NCBI RefSeq assembly: GCF_001427525.1
Contig: NZ_LMGU01000001.1
Location: 1,087,788-1,151,787 of the forward strand
DNA length: 64,000 nucleotides
DNA from: Microbacterium sp. Root61
GTDB lineage: Bacteria > Actinomycetota > Actinomycetes > Actinomycetales > Microbacteriaceae
Direction of reading: 5' to 3'
The translations under genes were made by a program, and so were the position numbers. The notes under the pieces are model-generated. The model saw only the letters and a list, made by a program, of their open reading frames with translations, was not told the origin of the DNA and made no database searches. Each line of letters opens with the position of its first letter. The stretch's first letter is position 1. Below, in pieces: positions 9,036 through 18,086 of the stretch.

Positions 9036-9533
9036 ATGGGACACGAGACCGATGAAGTCGACCGCATCGTCGGAGCGTGGATCGCGCAGCGGCCCGATCT
9101 CGACTTCTCGCCGCTGGAAGTGCTGTCCCGCGTGGACCGCCTGTCGCGGCATCTGGACCGCGCCCGTCGCGACGCATTCCGGCGCAGCGACCTGGAGCCC
9201 TGGGAGTGGGATGTGCTGTCGGCGCTGCGTCGTGCGGGCGAGCCGTTCCAGCTCAGCCCCAAGCAGCTCCTGCAGCAGACGCTGGTCTCCAGCGGCACCA
9301 TGACAAACCGCATCGACCGACTGGTGGACCGCGGACTCGTACGTCGGGAAGCAGATCCCGGGGATGGACGCAGTGTTCTGGTGACGATCACGATGGACGG
9401 ACGAACGCGGGTGGATGCCGCGATCACGCGGCTCGTCGATGCAGAATCGCTGCTGCTCGGCGCACTGTCGCGCGGCGACCGCGACCGCCTCGCCGGCCTG
9501 CTGCGCAAGCTCAGCCTCGGATTCGACGCCTGA
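9036..9533 (+). CDS. MarR family transcriptional regulator
   Basis: This 165-aa winged-helix regulator has an N-terminal dimerisation helix, then the HTH (about residues 70-100, with SSGTMTNRIDRLVDRGLV as recognition helix and turn) and a wing with the family DxR signature DPGDGRSVLV. C-terminal helices complete the dimer. MarR proteins usually repress a neighbouring or own promoter and are released by small phenolic or oxidant ligands. It is divergent from tRNA-Gln/glmU and 63 bp upstream of the ABC-F gene; its target is not evident. Translation likely starts on a leaderless mRNA. Confidence 0.92.
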   Translation: MGHETDEVDRIVGAWIAQRPDLDFSPLEVLSRVDRLSRHLDRARRDAFRRSDLEPWEWDVLSALRRAGEPFQLSPKQLLQQTLVSSGTMTNRIDRLVDRGLVRREADPGDGRSVLVTITMDGRTRVDAAITRLVDAESLLLGALSRGDRDRLAGLLRKLSLGFDA

Positions 9534-9581
9534 GGGTTCGTCCCGCACGGGCTGCGGCCATCGACATCCATCCAAGGCACG

Positions 9582-9587
9582 TAGCCT
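9582..9587 (+). promoter_or_regulatory. candidate -10 box for the ABC-F gene
   Basis: TAGCCT lies 9 nt before the ATG at 9597, giving a leader of only two or three bases. It matches the form of other boxes here but the spacing is longer. Confidence 0.4.
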
Positions 9588-9596
9588 GGGGGTGTT

Positions 9597-11396
9597 ATGG
9601 CACATCTTCTGGGGGCAGAAACCCTACATCTCGAGTACCCGACCAAAGTCGTCTTCGACTCCGTATCGCTCGGCGTTGAAGAAGGCGACCGCATCGGGAT
9701 CGTCGGTCGCAACGGCGACGGCAAGTCCACCTTGCTCGGATTGCTGGCGGGACGCTTCACCCCCGACTCCGGCCGCGTGACGATGCGCAGCGGAGTGCGG
9801 ATCGGCGTGCTCGACCAGGGAGACGTGCTCGACGACGACGACACCGTGCGCAATGCGGTGGTGGGTGATGCTCCCGAGCATGTCTGGGCCGGCGAACCCC
9901 GTATCCGCAGCGTCATCGCGGGGCTGCTGAGCGACCTGCCCTGGGACGGGAAGATCGGACCGCTCTCGGGTGGTCAGCGTCGCCGCGTCGCGCTGGCGCA
10001 GCTGCTGGCCGGAGACCACGACATCCTCGCGCTGGACGAGCCGACGAACCACCTCGACGTCGAGGCCATCACGTGGCTCGCGGGCCATCTGAAGCAGCGC
10101 TGGGCGCAGAGCTCGGGTGCGCTGCTGGTCGTCACGCACGACCGGTGGTTCCTGGATGAGGTGTGCACCACTACGTGGGAGGTGCACGATCGTGTGGTCG
10201 ATCCGTTCGAGGGCGGCTACGCGGCCTACATCCTGCAGCGCGTCGAGCGTGACCGTCAGGCCGCGACGATCGAAGCGCGCCGCCAGAATCTGGCCACCAA
10301 GGAGCTCGCCTGGTTGCGCCGAGGAGCACCGGCGCGCACCGCGAAGCCGAAGTTCCGCATCGAGGCCGCCAACGAGCTGATCGCGGATGTGCCCGAGCTG
10401 CGCGATCCCATCGCCCTGCGCTCGCTCGCGGTCTCCCGACTCGGGAAGGAGGTCGTCAATCTGCTCGACGTCTCGGTATCATACGGCGACCGTGCCGTGC
10501 TGCGGGACGTCGAATGGCGCATCGCACCGGGCGAGCGCACCGGCATCCTCGGCGTGAACGGTGCCGGAAAATCCACTCTCCTGAACCTCATCTCGGGCAC
10601 GGGTCAGCCCACGACCGGGCGCGTCACGCGGGGCACGACGGTGAAGATCGCCACGCTCGCGCAGGGTCTCGACGAACTCGAAGAGCATCTGAATCACCCC
10701 GTGCGCACCGTGCTCGCACAGCTGCGCACGTCGTACACGTTCGGAGACGGCTCGAAGGCGCGCGAGATCACGCCCGGCCAGCTGCTGGAACGCCTCGGAT
10801 TCGCCTCGGCGCAGCTGTCGACGCCGGTCAAGGACCTCTCCGGTGGGCAGAAGCGACGACTGCAGCTCCTGCTGATCCTGCTGGACCAGCCGAACGTGCT
10901 CATCCTCGACGAGCCGACCAACGATCTGGACACGGACATGCTCGCCGCCATCGAGGACCTCCTCGACACGTGGCCGGGCACCCTGCTGGTCGTCTCGCAC
11001 GATCGCTACTTCCTGGAGCGCGTCACCGACCAGCAATACGCGCTCCTGGACGGCCACCTGCGCCACCTCCCCGGGGGCGTGGAGGAATACCTCCGCCTGC
11101 GTACAGCGCAGCGCAAGGCCGCGGAGAGCGGGCCCCCGTCGGGCGCGTCCAGCTCGGCCGCCGCTTCCGAGCTGTCAGGGGCCGATCGGCGTACCGCGCA
11201 GAAGGAGCTGTCGGCGATCGATCGGCGCCTCGCGAAGCTGTCCGGACTCATGGCAGCCCTCGACGTGAAGCTCGCGGAGTTCCACGACGACTACGACGCG
11301 TTGCAGAAGCTGCAGTCCGAACGCGCCGCCCTTGCGAGCGAAGTCGACACCCTCGAAGAGCGCTGGCTCGAACTGGGCGACATCCTCGGGCACTGA
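9597..11396 (+). CDS. ABC-F family ATPase (Uup/EttA type)
   Basis: This 599-aa soluble protein has two ABC nucleotide-binding domains and no membrane segments. Walker A motifs are GRNGDGKST (about 39) and GVNGAGKST (about 318), signatures are LSGGQRRRV and LSGGQKRRL, and Walker B segments are LALDEPTNHLD and LILDEPTNDLD. A linker rich in charged residues separates them, and a C-terminal coiled coil (about 520-590) resembles Uup. ABC-F proteins bind the ribosomal E site and rescue or tune translation; some give antibiotic resistance by target protection. The linker does not resemble a resistance type to me, so a housekeeping role is more likely. Such a gene commonly follows ispE in actinomycetes; here it lies nearby. 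Confidence 0.93.
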   Translation: MAHLLGAETLHLEYPTKVVFDSVSLGVEEGDRIGIVGRNGDGKSTLLGLLAGRFTPDSGRVTMRSGVRIGVLDQGDVLDDDDTVRNAVVGDAPEHVWAGEPRIRSVIAGLLSDLPWDGKIGPLSGGQRRRVALAQLLAGDHDILALDEPTNHLDVEAITWLAGHLKQRWAQSSGALLVVTHDRWFLDEVCTTTWEVHDRVVDPFEGGYAAYILQRVERDRQAATIEARRQNLATKELAWLRRGAPARTAKPKFRIEAANELIADVPELRDPIALRSLAVSRLGKEVVNLLDVSVSYGDRAVLRDVEWRIAPGERTGILGVNGAGKSTLLNLISGTGQPTTGRVTRGTTVKIATLAQGLDELEEHLNHPVRTVLAQLRTSYTFGDGSKAREITPGQLLERLGFASAQLSTPVKDLSGGQKRRLQLLLILLDQPNVLILDEPTNDLDTDMLAAIEDLLDTWPGTLLVVSHDRYFLERVTDQQYALLDGHLRHLPGGVEEYLRLRTAQRKAAESGPPSGASSSAAASELSGADRRTAQKELSAIDRRLAKLSGLMAALDVKLAEFHDDYDALQKLQSERAALASEVDTLEERWLELGDILGH

Positions 11397-11404
11397 CCCG
11401 GTGG

Positions 11405-11448
11405 ACGCAGAAGGGGGAGGATGCCGCGGCATCCTCCCCCTTCTGCGT
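11405..11448. terminator. 44-bp perfect palindrome, bidirectional terminator
   Basis: A 22-bp stem with no mismatches and no loop bases sits between the convergent stops of the ABC-F gene (11396) and the binding-protein gene (11454). Inner bases are GATGCCG/CGGCATC with a G5/C5 block outside. There is no T run, as usual in high-GC actinomycetes. Confidence 0.85.
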
Positions 11449-11453
11449 TCCGG

Positions 11454-12365
11454 CTAGTCCAGGCCGTTCTCCGACAGCCACTGCGTGGCGATGTCCTGCG
11501 GGGACTTCTGGTCCTCGGTACTCTGCACGTTCATCGCGATGAGCGCCTCGGGCGTCAGCTTGGCGCTGATCGCGTTGATGACGTCGGCGATCTTCGGCGC
11601 GAGGTCCTTGTTGACGAGCGGCACGACGTTCGAGGCCAGGATCAGGCCCTCCGGGTCGGTCAGCACGACCAGGTCATCCGTCTGGATGCGCGGGTCGGCC
11701 GTGAACACGTTCGCGACGTTGACCGTGCCGGCGACAAGGTCCTCGACCGTGGTGTCGCCGGTCGCGGAGAACGCCACCTCGACGCCGTAGGTGTCGAGGA
11801 GGCCCGTGGGGCCGTACGGGCGCTCGGCGAGCTCAGGCGGCCCTCCCAGAGTCAGCGGCACCGTGACCTTCGCGAGGTCGGCGATCGACGTCAGCCCGTA
11901 CTCGTCGGCGAACGCCTTGGTCACCGTGTACGAGTCCTGGTCGGACGCCGTCGCCTGGTCGAGCACCGTGAGATTCTCGGGGAGGGCTTCCTGCAGCGCC
12001 GCGTAGACGTCCTCGGGCGTGCGCGCCTCCGTCGTCTCGTCGAAGTACTGCAGCAGGTTGCCGGTGTACTCGGGGAACAGCGAGATCGAGCCGTCTCCGA
12101 TCAGCGGCATGTAGGCGTCGCGCTGGCCGATGTTGAACTGACGCTCGACGTCGAACCCGGCGCCCTCGAGGGCCTGGGCGTAGATCTCGGCGATGATCTC
12201 GTTCGAGTAGTACGCCTGCGAGCCGACGACGATGGTGTCGCCCGAACCCCCGGCCGAGTCGGACGGGGTATCGAGCGGGTTGCCCGACGAGCAGCCGGCG
12301 AGCAGGACGACCGCGCCGGCGAGGGCGGCGGTGGCGGCCAGGAGCCGCTTCTTGGCTGTGAACAT
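11454..12365 (-). CDS. osmoprotectant-type ABC substrate-binding lipoprotein
   Basis: This 303-aa lipoprotein has a signal helix ending in LLAGC and an OpuAC/ProX-like domain. Family features include VGSQAYYSNEIIAEIYAQ at the start of the mature domain and PLIGDGSISLFPEYTGN, a region lining the ligand pocket. The ATG at 12365 follows AAGGAGG. It should deliver glycine betaine, choline, carnitine or a related quaternary amine to the two permeases upstream. It is last in the order ATPase, permease, permease, binding protein, 48 bp after the second permease with its own strong ribosome site, which may give extra expression. Ergothioneine is an alternative ligand for this superfamily and cannot be excluded. 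Confidence 0.9.
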   Translation of the reverse strand: MFTAKKRLLAATAALAGAVVLLAGCSSGNPLDTPSDSAGGSGDTIVVGSQAYYSNEIIAEIYAQALEGAGFDVERQFNIGQRDAYMPLIGDGSISLFPEYTGNLLQYFDETTEARTPEDVYAALQEALPENLTVLDQATASDQDSYTVTKAFADEYGLTSIADLAKVTVPLTLGGPPELAERPYGPTGLLDTYGVEVAFSATGDTTVEDLVAGTVNVANVFTADPRIQTDDLVVLTDPEGLILASNVVPLVNKDLAPKIADVINAISAKLTPEALIAMNVQSTEDQKSPQDIATQWLSENGLD

Positions 12366-12413
12366 GGTGATGATCCTCCTTGTTGACGGGACGGGACACA
12401 CGGATGCGGAAAG

Positions 12414-13172
12414 TCAGGTGACGGTGGCCTCGGCGCGGGGGCGCTCCGAGGGGACGGATGCGGCGTCCACGGCATTGTTCGGAACGGAACGTCGATCGGA
12501 TCGCGGTGGCCGGACCCCGCGCGGCACGGCGCCGCGCTGGGCGAGCGCGAACAGGCCGTCCAAGATGAGGGCGAGCGCCGCGACGAGGATCGCGCCGCCC
12601 AGGACCATGTCGTAGCGGCGGAGCGGGATCCCCGCGATGATGTACTGGCCGAGCCCACCGAGGCCCACGTATGCGGCGATCGTCACCGTCGCGACCACCT
12701 GCAACGTCGCCGAGCGCAGCCCCGCGACCAACAGCGGGAGCCCGAGCGGCACCTCGATGCGCCAGAGGATCTGCCACTCGGTCATGCCCATCGCCCGGCC
12801 GGCGTCGATGACGGTGCGGTCGATGGCCTCGAGCCCGGCGTAGGCGCCGGCGAGGATCGACGGGATCGCGAGCAGCACGAAGCTGATGACCGCCGCCTCG
12901 GGCTTGTGCAGCACGCCGAAGAGGAGCACCAGCAGGATCAGCAGGCCGAACGACGGCACCGCGCGGGCTGCTCCGGATATCGCCACCGCGACATCGCGTC
13001 CCTTGCCGGTATGCCCGATCAGCCAGCCCAGCGGAACGGCGATGACGCCCGCCACCAGCACCGAGATCACCGTATAGGACAGGTGCTGCATCAGAGCGAC
13101 CGGCACCGAGCTGACGCCCACTCCCTTGTCGGGAGAGAAGATCCACGCGATCGCGTCGAGGAAGAGGTTCAT
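12414..13172 (-). CDS. osmoprotectant-type ABC permease (second)
   Basis: This 252-aa inner-membrane protein has about six helices. The permease signature appears as MGMTEWQILWRIEVPLGLPLL, the EAA loop that docks on the ATPase. Its C-terminal 40 residues are polar and Arg-rich. The ATG at 13172 overlaps the first permease stop by 4 bp (ATGA), supporting coupling; a longer upstream start is out of line with the family. It forms the translocation channel with the other permease. Confidence 0.9.
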   Translation of the reverse strand: MNLFLDAIAWIFSPDKGVGVSSVPVALMQHLSYTVISVLVAGVIAVPLGWLIGHTGKGRDVAVAISGAARAVPSFGLLILLVLLFGVLHKPEAAVISFVLLAIPSILAGAYAGLEAIDRTVIDAGRAMGMTEWQILWRIEVPLGLPLLVAGLRSATLQVVATVTIAAYVGLGGLGQYIIAGIPLRRYDMVLGGAILVAALALILDGLFALAQRGAVPRGVRPPRSDRRSVPNNAVDAASVPSERPRAEATVT

Positions 13173-13861
13173 GCCACTGCCTCCGCTTCGAGTCCGACCT
13201 GGACCGTGCGGGAACGCGAGCGCGATCTCGTGGCGCGCGCCCACGGCAGCAGCACCCGGCCGGCGAAGACGAGGACGAGATCGACCAGGAGGGCGATGAT
13301 CGCGACCGCGACGATGCCGGCACCGACTTCGGGGATGATGCGGCGCTGCAGCCCGTTGGTGAAGAGATAGCCGAGGTTGCTCACCCCGACGAGGATGCCC
13401 ACGGTCGCCAGGGCGATCGTGCTGGCCGCCGTGACGCGCAGACCCGCCAGGATCACGGGTCCGGCGAGTGGGAACTCGACACCCCAGAAGCGCTGGAAGG
13501 CCCCGTATCCCATCGCCGTCGAGGCCAGGCGGACATCTTCGTCCACGGATGCCAGCCCGTCGGCGACGGCGCGGACCATCAGCGCCACCGCATAGATCGT
13601 CAGGGTGATGATGAGGTTCAATTCGCTGACGATGCCGACGCCCAGCAGGGGCGGAAGGAGGACCAGCAGCGCGAGGGAGGGAATCGTGTAGAGCAGGCCC
13701 GTTCCGGTCAGCAGTACGGCGCGCACGGGCCGGTAGCGCCAGGCCAGCCAGCCCAGCGGCACCGAGATGACGAAACCGAGGACGATCGGGATGACGCTCT
13801 GCCGCAGGTGCTCCAGCGACAGGGACCAGATCAGACCGAGGTTGTCGATCACCCAGTTCAT
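13169..13861 (-). CDS. osmoprotectant-type ABC permease (first)
   Basis: This 230-aa permease has about five to six hydrophobic helices and the EAA-type loop MGYGAFQRFWGVEFPLAGP. Its length matches OpuCB/OpuCD-like proteins. It overlaps both neighbours by 4 bp, so the ATPase and both permeases form a coupled unit. The C-terminal tail is Arg-rich, in keeping with a cytoplasmic end. Confidence 0.92.
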   Translation of the reverse strand: MNWVIDNLGLIWSLSLEHLRQSVIPIVLGFVISVPLGWLAWRYRPVRAVLLTGTGLLYTIPSLALLVLLPPLLGVGIVSELNLIITLTIYAVALMVRAVADGLASVDEDVRLASTAMGYGAFQRFWGVEFPLAGPVILAGLRVTAASTIALATVGILVGVSNLGYLFTNGLQRRIIPEVGAGIVAVAIIALLVDLVLVFAGRVLLPWARATRSRSRSRTVQVGLEAEAVA

Positions 13862-14682
13862 GTCACCGCATCCCGGATCAGCGCCCCCTGGGTGCGACCC
13901 TCGCCATCCACGACGACTGTGCCGCGCGGAGTCTCTTTGAGGCGCAGGGCGCGCTTGCCCTTGTCGGCGCCGATGAAGCTCGCCACGAAGTCGGAGGCCG
14001 GGTTCTCCATGATCTCGCTGGGGCTGCCGACCTGCGCGACGCGCGCCCCCTTCTCGAGGATCACCACTTGATCCCCCAGCAGGAACGCCTCGTCGATGTC
14101 GTGGGTGACGAACACGACGGTCTTGTCCATGTCCCGCTGCAGGCGGATCAGCTCCTGCTGCAGCTCGGCGCGGACGATGGGGTCGACGGCACCGAACGGC
14201 TCGTCCATGAGCAGGATGTTCGGGTCGGCCGCGAGACCGCGGGCCACACCGACACGCTGCTGCTGTCCACCGGAGAGCTGGCTGGGGTACCGATCGGCCG
14301 TAGCCGGGTCCAGCCCCACCGTGACCATGAGCTCCAGCGCGCGGGCGCGGGCCGCAGCCCGCTTCATGCCCTGCAGCACGGGGACGGTCGCGATGTTGTC
14401 CGCGACCGTGAGGTGCGGCAGCAGCCCCGAGTTCTGCATGACGTAGCCGATGCTGCGCCGCAGCTGCACCGGGTCGCGCGTGGCGACATCGTCGCCGTCG
14501 ATCGCGATCGAGCCGCCGGTCGGTTCGACCATCCGGTTGATCATCCGCAGCAGCGTGGTCTTGCCGCTTCCGGACGAGCCGACCAGCACCGTCGTCTTGC
14601 GGGACGGGATGACGAGGTTGAACTCGTCGACAGCCACGGTGCCGTCTGGGAATCGCTTGACCACCCGGGTGAATTCGATCAC
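13858..14682 (-). CDS. osmoprotectant-type ABC ATPase without CBS domains
   Basis: This 274-aa ATPase begins with GTG at 14682 behind GAGGAG. Motifs are Walker A GSSGSGKTT (about 36), Q-loop MQNSGLLPH, signature LSGGQQQRV, Walker B LLMDEPFGAVD and the switch His in FVTHDIDEA. OpuCA-type ATPases usually continue into paired CBS domains that sense ionic strength; this one ends about 30 residues after the ATPase core, so that sensor is missing. It heads the four-gene importer operon. Loss of CBS domains suggests uptake is not gated by osmolarity at the ATPase (inference). Confidence 0.92.
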   Translation of the reverse strand: MIEFTRVVKRFPDGTVAVDEFNLVIPSRKTTVLVGSSGSGKTTLLRMINRMVEPTGGSIAIDGDDVATRDPVQLRRSIGYVMQNSGLLPHLTVADNIATVPVLQGMKRAAARARALELMVTVGLDPATADRYPSQLSGGQQQRVGVARGLAADPNILLMDEPFGAVDPIVRAELQQELIRLQRDMDKTVVFVTHDIDEAFLLGDQVVILEKGARVAQVGSPSEIMENPASDFVASFIGADKGKRALRLKETPRGTVVVDGEGRTQGALIRDAVT

Positions 14683-14729
14683 GACGTCTCCTCGTCAGGT
14701 CCGGTTGTCACGCGCCGCACGGGCGGCGC

Positions 14730-15032
14730 TCAGTCGACGACGCTGATTTCTTTCCAGAATGCGACGTAGTCCGAGAAGTCACGGCCGACTCGGTCGACCG
14801 CGCTCGAGAACGGCATCGGATACGACCAGGCCCGGTCGGCCAACGGCGAATCGCCGCCCACGACCGTGAAGTACTGGCACTCGCCCTTCCACGGGCAGGT
14901 GTACTGCGTGGGGCTGGGTACCAGCACCCCCGCAGTGATGCTGGATGGCGGGAAGTACCAGTTGCCCTCGATGTGGATCAGATCTTCGGTGGGCGCTTCG
15001 GCGATCACCGTGCCGTCGAGCAGTGCCTTCAT
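14730..15032 (-). CDS. DUF427 domain protein
   Basis: This 100-aa protein is a single DUF427 domain: MKALLDGTVIAEA start, the EGNWYFPPSS motif, a YTCPWKGECQYF core and a WSYPMPF segment near the C-terminus. Function is not established for the family. The ATG at 15032 has AAAGGTG upstream and matches the family N-terminus. It stands alone between the osmoprotectant operon (47 bp on) and ispE (114 bp before). A TAGCGT box about 60 nt upstream may be its promoter. Confidence 0.88.
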   Translation of the reverse strand: MKALLDGTVIAEAPTEDLIHIEGNWYFPPSSITAGVLVPSPTQYTCPWKGECQYFTVVGGDSPLADRAWSYPMPFSSAVDRVGRDFSDYVAFWKEISVVD

Positions 15033-15146
15033 GTCACACCTTTCGATCACGGGCGGAGGAGCCGCCGGCGAGCGTTTCAACGCTACAGGAGCCCTCGGAC
15101 ACGGGGTCGGAATCCCGAAAGAACACGGCCCGCGAGCCGCGCAGCG

Positions 15147-16079
15147 TCACATCACCCGGGCACCCGCCACCGGGCCGTGCACGTGCAGGGCGGTTCGGCC
15201 CGACGCGGTCAGGGTCACCTGGAGCTCGAGGGCGGACTCCGAGCCGTCGGCGAGGAACGCGAGGGTCGGGCCGGAGCCCGACACGATGCCGACCAGCGCC
15301 CCGGCCTTCTCGCCGAGCTCGAGCACGGCGCGCAGATCCGGGCGCAGCGACAGCGCGGCGACCTGCAGGTCGTTGCGCGCGTGGGCGGCGAGGCCCGGAG
15401 CATCGCCCGCCCGCAGCGCCTGAAGCACGGCGGGATCGATGCGCGGCGCCCGCGCGCGCGGCGCGATGTCGAACGTCGACCCGCTGCGCAGCTGATCGAG
15501 CTGCTCGTAGACCTGGGGTGTGGACAGCCCGCCGTCCGCGACCACGAGGACCCAGTCGAACCGCCCCTTCGCCAGCGCCGGGCTCAGCTGATCGCCGCGC
15601 CCGGTGCCGACGGCGGTGCCCCCGATCAACGAGAACGGCACGTCGGCGCCGAGCCGCGCCGCGAGGCGCTGCAGCCGGGCCGAACCCAACTCTGCTCCCC
15701 ACAGCGCGTCGCAGGCGACGAGGGCGGCCGCGGCATCCGCTGATCCTCCGCCCATCCCGCCCTGCACCGGAACGTGCTTGACGATCTCGAGGTGGACGCC
15801 GCCGGAGTGGCCGATCTCCTTGGCGACCAGGCGCGCCGCGCGCAGCGCGAGGTTGCGGTCGTCCTCGGGCACTCCGCTGACATCGACCGAGCCGGTCACC
15901 GACACGGTGAACTCGTCGGAATCCTCCGCCCACAGGTCCTCGTACAGCGACACCGCCTGGTAGGCGGATGCGACGTCGTGATATCCGTCGGGTTGGACGT
16001 CGCCGACCTCGAAGAAGAGGTTCAGCTTGCCCGGTGCCCGCACGTGCACCCGAGCGGGTCCGCGCGCGCCCATGCTCAT
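15147..16079 (-). CDS. ispE: 4-diphosphocytidyl-2-C-methyl-D-erythritol kinase
   Basis: IspE phosphorylates CDP-methylerythritol in the MEP pathway to isoprenoids. The 310-aa GHMP kinase has the start motif APGKLNLFFEVG, the ATP loop PVQGGMGGGSADAAAA (about 105-120), and the third GHMP motif VSGSGPTLAFL near the C-terminus. Two Met codons (16079 and 16073) could start it. It is in the same direction as the aldo/keto reductase and rsmA upstream; rsmA-ispE proximity is conserved in actinomycetes, here split by the reductase gene. Confidence 0.96.
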   Translation of the reverse strand: MSMGARGPARVHVRAPGKLNLFFEVGDVQPDGYHDVASAYQAVSLYEDLWAEDSDEFTVSVTGSVDVSGVPEDDRNLALRAARLVAKEIGHSGGVHLEIVKHVPVQGGMGGGSADAAAALVACDALWGAELGSARLQRLAARLGADVPFSLIGGTAVGTGRGDQLSPALAKGRFDWVLVVADGGLSTPQVYEQLDQLRSGSTFDIAPRARAPRIDPAVLQALRAGDAPGLAAHARNDLQVAALSLRPDLRAVLELGEKAGALVGIVSGSGPTLAFLADGSESALELQVTLTASGRTALHVHGPVAGARVM

Positions 16080-16128
16080 CCGCCGACCGCCGTCTCAGGC
16101 ACAGCGAACGCCCCGTCGATGCGCAGCC

Positions 16129-17196
16129 TCACCGCGCCGCCGACTCGGCCCAGAGGTCGACGTCGATGGAGTCCGACAGCGCGTCGATCTGCTCGAGCTC
16201 CTCCGTGTCGAACGCGGGGCCCTGCAGGGCGGCAATGTTCTCGTCCAGCTGTTCGGCACGGGATGCTCCGATCAGCGCGGAGGTCACCACCGGGTCGCGC
16301 AGCACCCACTGGATCGCCATCTGCGCGAGCGTCTGCCCGCGCTCACGGGCGATGACGTTCAGCCCCTCGATCGTGGCGCGCCCCTTCTCCGACAGCTCGC
16401 TCGTCGGCAGCGACGAGCGCTGCTGCGAGCGGTCCGCCGGCCCGCCTCCGAGGTACTTGTCGGTCAGCAGGCCCTGGGCGAGCGGGGTGAACGCGATCGC
16501 GCCCATGCCCTCCTGCGCCAGCACACCGGTGAGGCCGTCCTCGACCCAGCGGTTGAGGATCGAGTATGCGGGCTGGTGGATCACCAGCGGAGTGCCGAGG
16601 CTGCGGGCGACCGCGGACGCCTCCGCGGTGCGCTCGGCGCTGTACGACGAGATCCCCACATAGAGCGCCTTGCCCTGGCGCACCAGGGTGTCCAGCGCGC
16701 CGATGGTCTCCTCGATGGGCGTCACGGGGTCGACGCGGTGCGAATAGAAGATGTCGACGTAGTCCACACTCATCCGCTTCAGCGACGACTCCGCGCTGGC
16801 GAGGACGTACTTGCGCGACCCCCAGTTGCCGTACGGGCCGGGCCAGAAGTCGTATCCGGCCTTCGAGGAGAGGATCATCTCGTCGCGGTACGGCGCGAAG
16901 TCCTCGCGCATCATGCGGCCGAAGTTGGTCTCGGCCGAACCGTACGGGGGGCCGTAGTTGTTCGCCAGGTCGAAGTGGGTGATGCCGACGTCGAACGCGT
17001 GTCGCAGCACCGCGCGCTGACGGTCGAACGGCACGTTGTCGCCGAAGTTCCACCACAGACCGAGCGAGATCGGCGGCAGGAACAGCCCGGAGCTGCCGAC
17101 CTGGCGGTATTCGGTCAGGTCGTAACGGCCGGTCGCGGCGGCGTAGGGACGATGGATCTCCGGGATGCCGGTAGTGAAGCGAGGCGCGTCAGTCAC
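16129..17196 (-). CDS. yghZ: aldo/keto reductase, L-glyceraldehyde 3-phosphate reductase type
   Basis: This 355-aa NADPH-dependent reductase is closest to the YghZ group, which reduces L-glyceraldehyde 3-phosphate and methylglyoxal. It shows the N-terminal SGLFLPPISLGLWWNFGD, a catalytic Tyr in NNYGPPYGSAE, Lys in SSKAGYDFWPGPYG and His in FYSHRVD, completing the Asp/Tyr/Lys/His tetrad. The GTG at 17196 is 6 nt behind TAGCCT, so the mRNA is probably leaderless. It lies between rsmA and ispE, apparently as a later insertion into that pair, with its own promoter. Confidence 0.88.
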   Translation of the reverse strand: MTDAPRFTTGIPEIHRPYAAATGRYDLTEYRQVGSSGLFLPPISLGLWWNFGDNVPFDRQRAVLRHAFDVGITHFDLANNYGPPYGSAETNFGRMMREDFAPYRDEMILSSKAGYDFWPGPYGNWGSRKYVLASAESSLKRMSVDYVDIFYSHRVDPVTPIEETIGALDTLVRQGKALYVGISSYSAERTAEASAVARSLGTPLVIHQPAYSILNRWVEDGLTGVLAQEGMGAIAFTPLAQGLLTDKYLGGGPADRSQQRSSLPTSELSEKGRATIEGLNVIARERGQTLAQMAIQWVLRDPVVTSALIGASRAEQLDENIAALQGPAFDTEELEQIDALSDSIDVDLWAESAAR

Positions 17197-17202
17197 GCTT
17201 CG

Positions 17203-17208
17203 AGGCTA
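17203..17208 (-). promoter_or_regulatory. -10 box for the yghZ-like gene, leaderless
   Basis: TAGCCT, then CGAAGC, then the GTG start at 17196: 6-nt spacing places the transcript start at the codon. Confidence 0.6.
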
Positions 17209-17237
17209 GCGCGCCTCGCCCGCCGTCCGCAGGTGCC

Positions 17238-18080
17238 TCAGCGGGCTCGTGCGATGCGGACGAAGTCGTCGATCGAGAGCTGCTCGCCGCGCGCGGTCGG
17301 ATCCACGCCGGCCTTCTCCATCAGAGCGGATGCCTCGGCCGAGGATCCTCCGAGCACTGCGGACAGCGCCTGCCTCAGCATCTTGCGCCGCTGCTGGAAG
17401 GCGGCATCCACGATCTGGAAGGTGCGACGACGCTCCTCCTCGGTGCCGCGCGTCGCGGCATCCCGCACGAACCCCACGAGGACCGAGTCGACGTTCGGGA
17501 CGGGCCAGAACACCTGGCGGGAGACCATGCCCGCCAGCCGCCACTGCCCGTACCATGCCGCCTTCACGCTGGGAGCGCCGTAGATCTTGGACCCTGGGGG
17601 TGCGGCGAGCCGCTCCCCCACCTCGGCCTGGACCATCACGACGCCGCGCTGCAGGTGCGGGAAGTGCTCGAGGAAGTGCAGCAGCACCGGCACCGACACG
17701 TTGTAGGGCAGGTTCGCGACGAGCACCGTGGGGTCGCCGGGCAGCTCGGTGATGCGCAGCGCGTCGGCGTCCACGACGGTCAGTGCCCCCGGCGCGACGC
17801 CGTGCGCGGCGGCGGTCTCGGGCAGACGGGCCGCGAGCCGGTGATCGATCTCGACGGCGGTGACGGACGCGCCGGTCTCCAGGATCGCGAGGGTCAAGGA
17901 CCCCAGCCCCGGGCCGACCTCGACCACGCTCTCACCCGCCTGCACACCCGCGACGTGCACGATCTTGCGCACGGTGTTGGCGTCGACGACGAAGTTCTGT
18001 CCGAGCTTCTTGGTCGGGGTCACATCCAACTCGGAGGCGAGGGAGCGGATCTCGGCCGCACCGAGCAGTGTCACGGGCAT
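17238..18080 (-). CDS. rsmA: 16S rRNA dimethyladenosine transferase
   Basis: RsmA (KsgA) dimethylates two adjacent adenosines near the 3' end of 16S rRNA. The 280-aa protein has [10 protein letters not shown] at the N-terminus, the SAM-binding motif [12 protein letters not shown] and the catalytic NLPYNVS motif, then a helical C-terminal domain. The ATG at 18080 is preferred to one 54 bp upstream because the extra residues are not family-like and TACAGT lies 6 nt before 18080. The gene is divergent from the sugar transporter with 74 bp between starts. Confidence 0.95.
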   Translation of the reverse strand: MPVTLLGAAEIRSLASELDVTPTKKLGQNFVVDANTVRKIVHVAGVQAGESVVEVGPGLGSLTLAILETGASVTAVEIDHRLAARLPETAAAHGVAPGALTVVDADALRITELPGDPTVLVANLPYNVSVPVLLHFLEHFPHLQRGVVMVQAEVGERLAAPPGSKIYGAPSVKAAWYGQWRLAGMVSRQVFWPVPNVDSVLVGFVRDAATRGTEEERRRTFQIVDAAFQQRRKMLRQALSAVLGGSSAEASALMEKAGVDPTARGEQLSIDDFVRIARAR

Positions 18081-18086
18081 CCCCTC

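Noticed and set aside
9597..11396. ABC-F gene as an antibiotic-resistance determinant
   Set aside because: The inter-domain linker and C-terminal coiled coil look like Uup/EttA-type housekeeping proteins, and there is no attenuator-like leader upstream.
11454..14682. Importer as an ergothioneine rather than osmolyte system
   Set aside because: The binding protein belongs to the broader superfamily, but I see no residue set or neighbouring gene that favours ergothioneine; kept as an alternative only.
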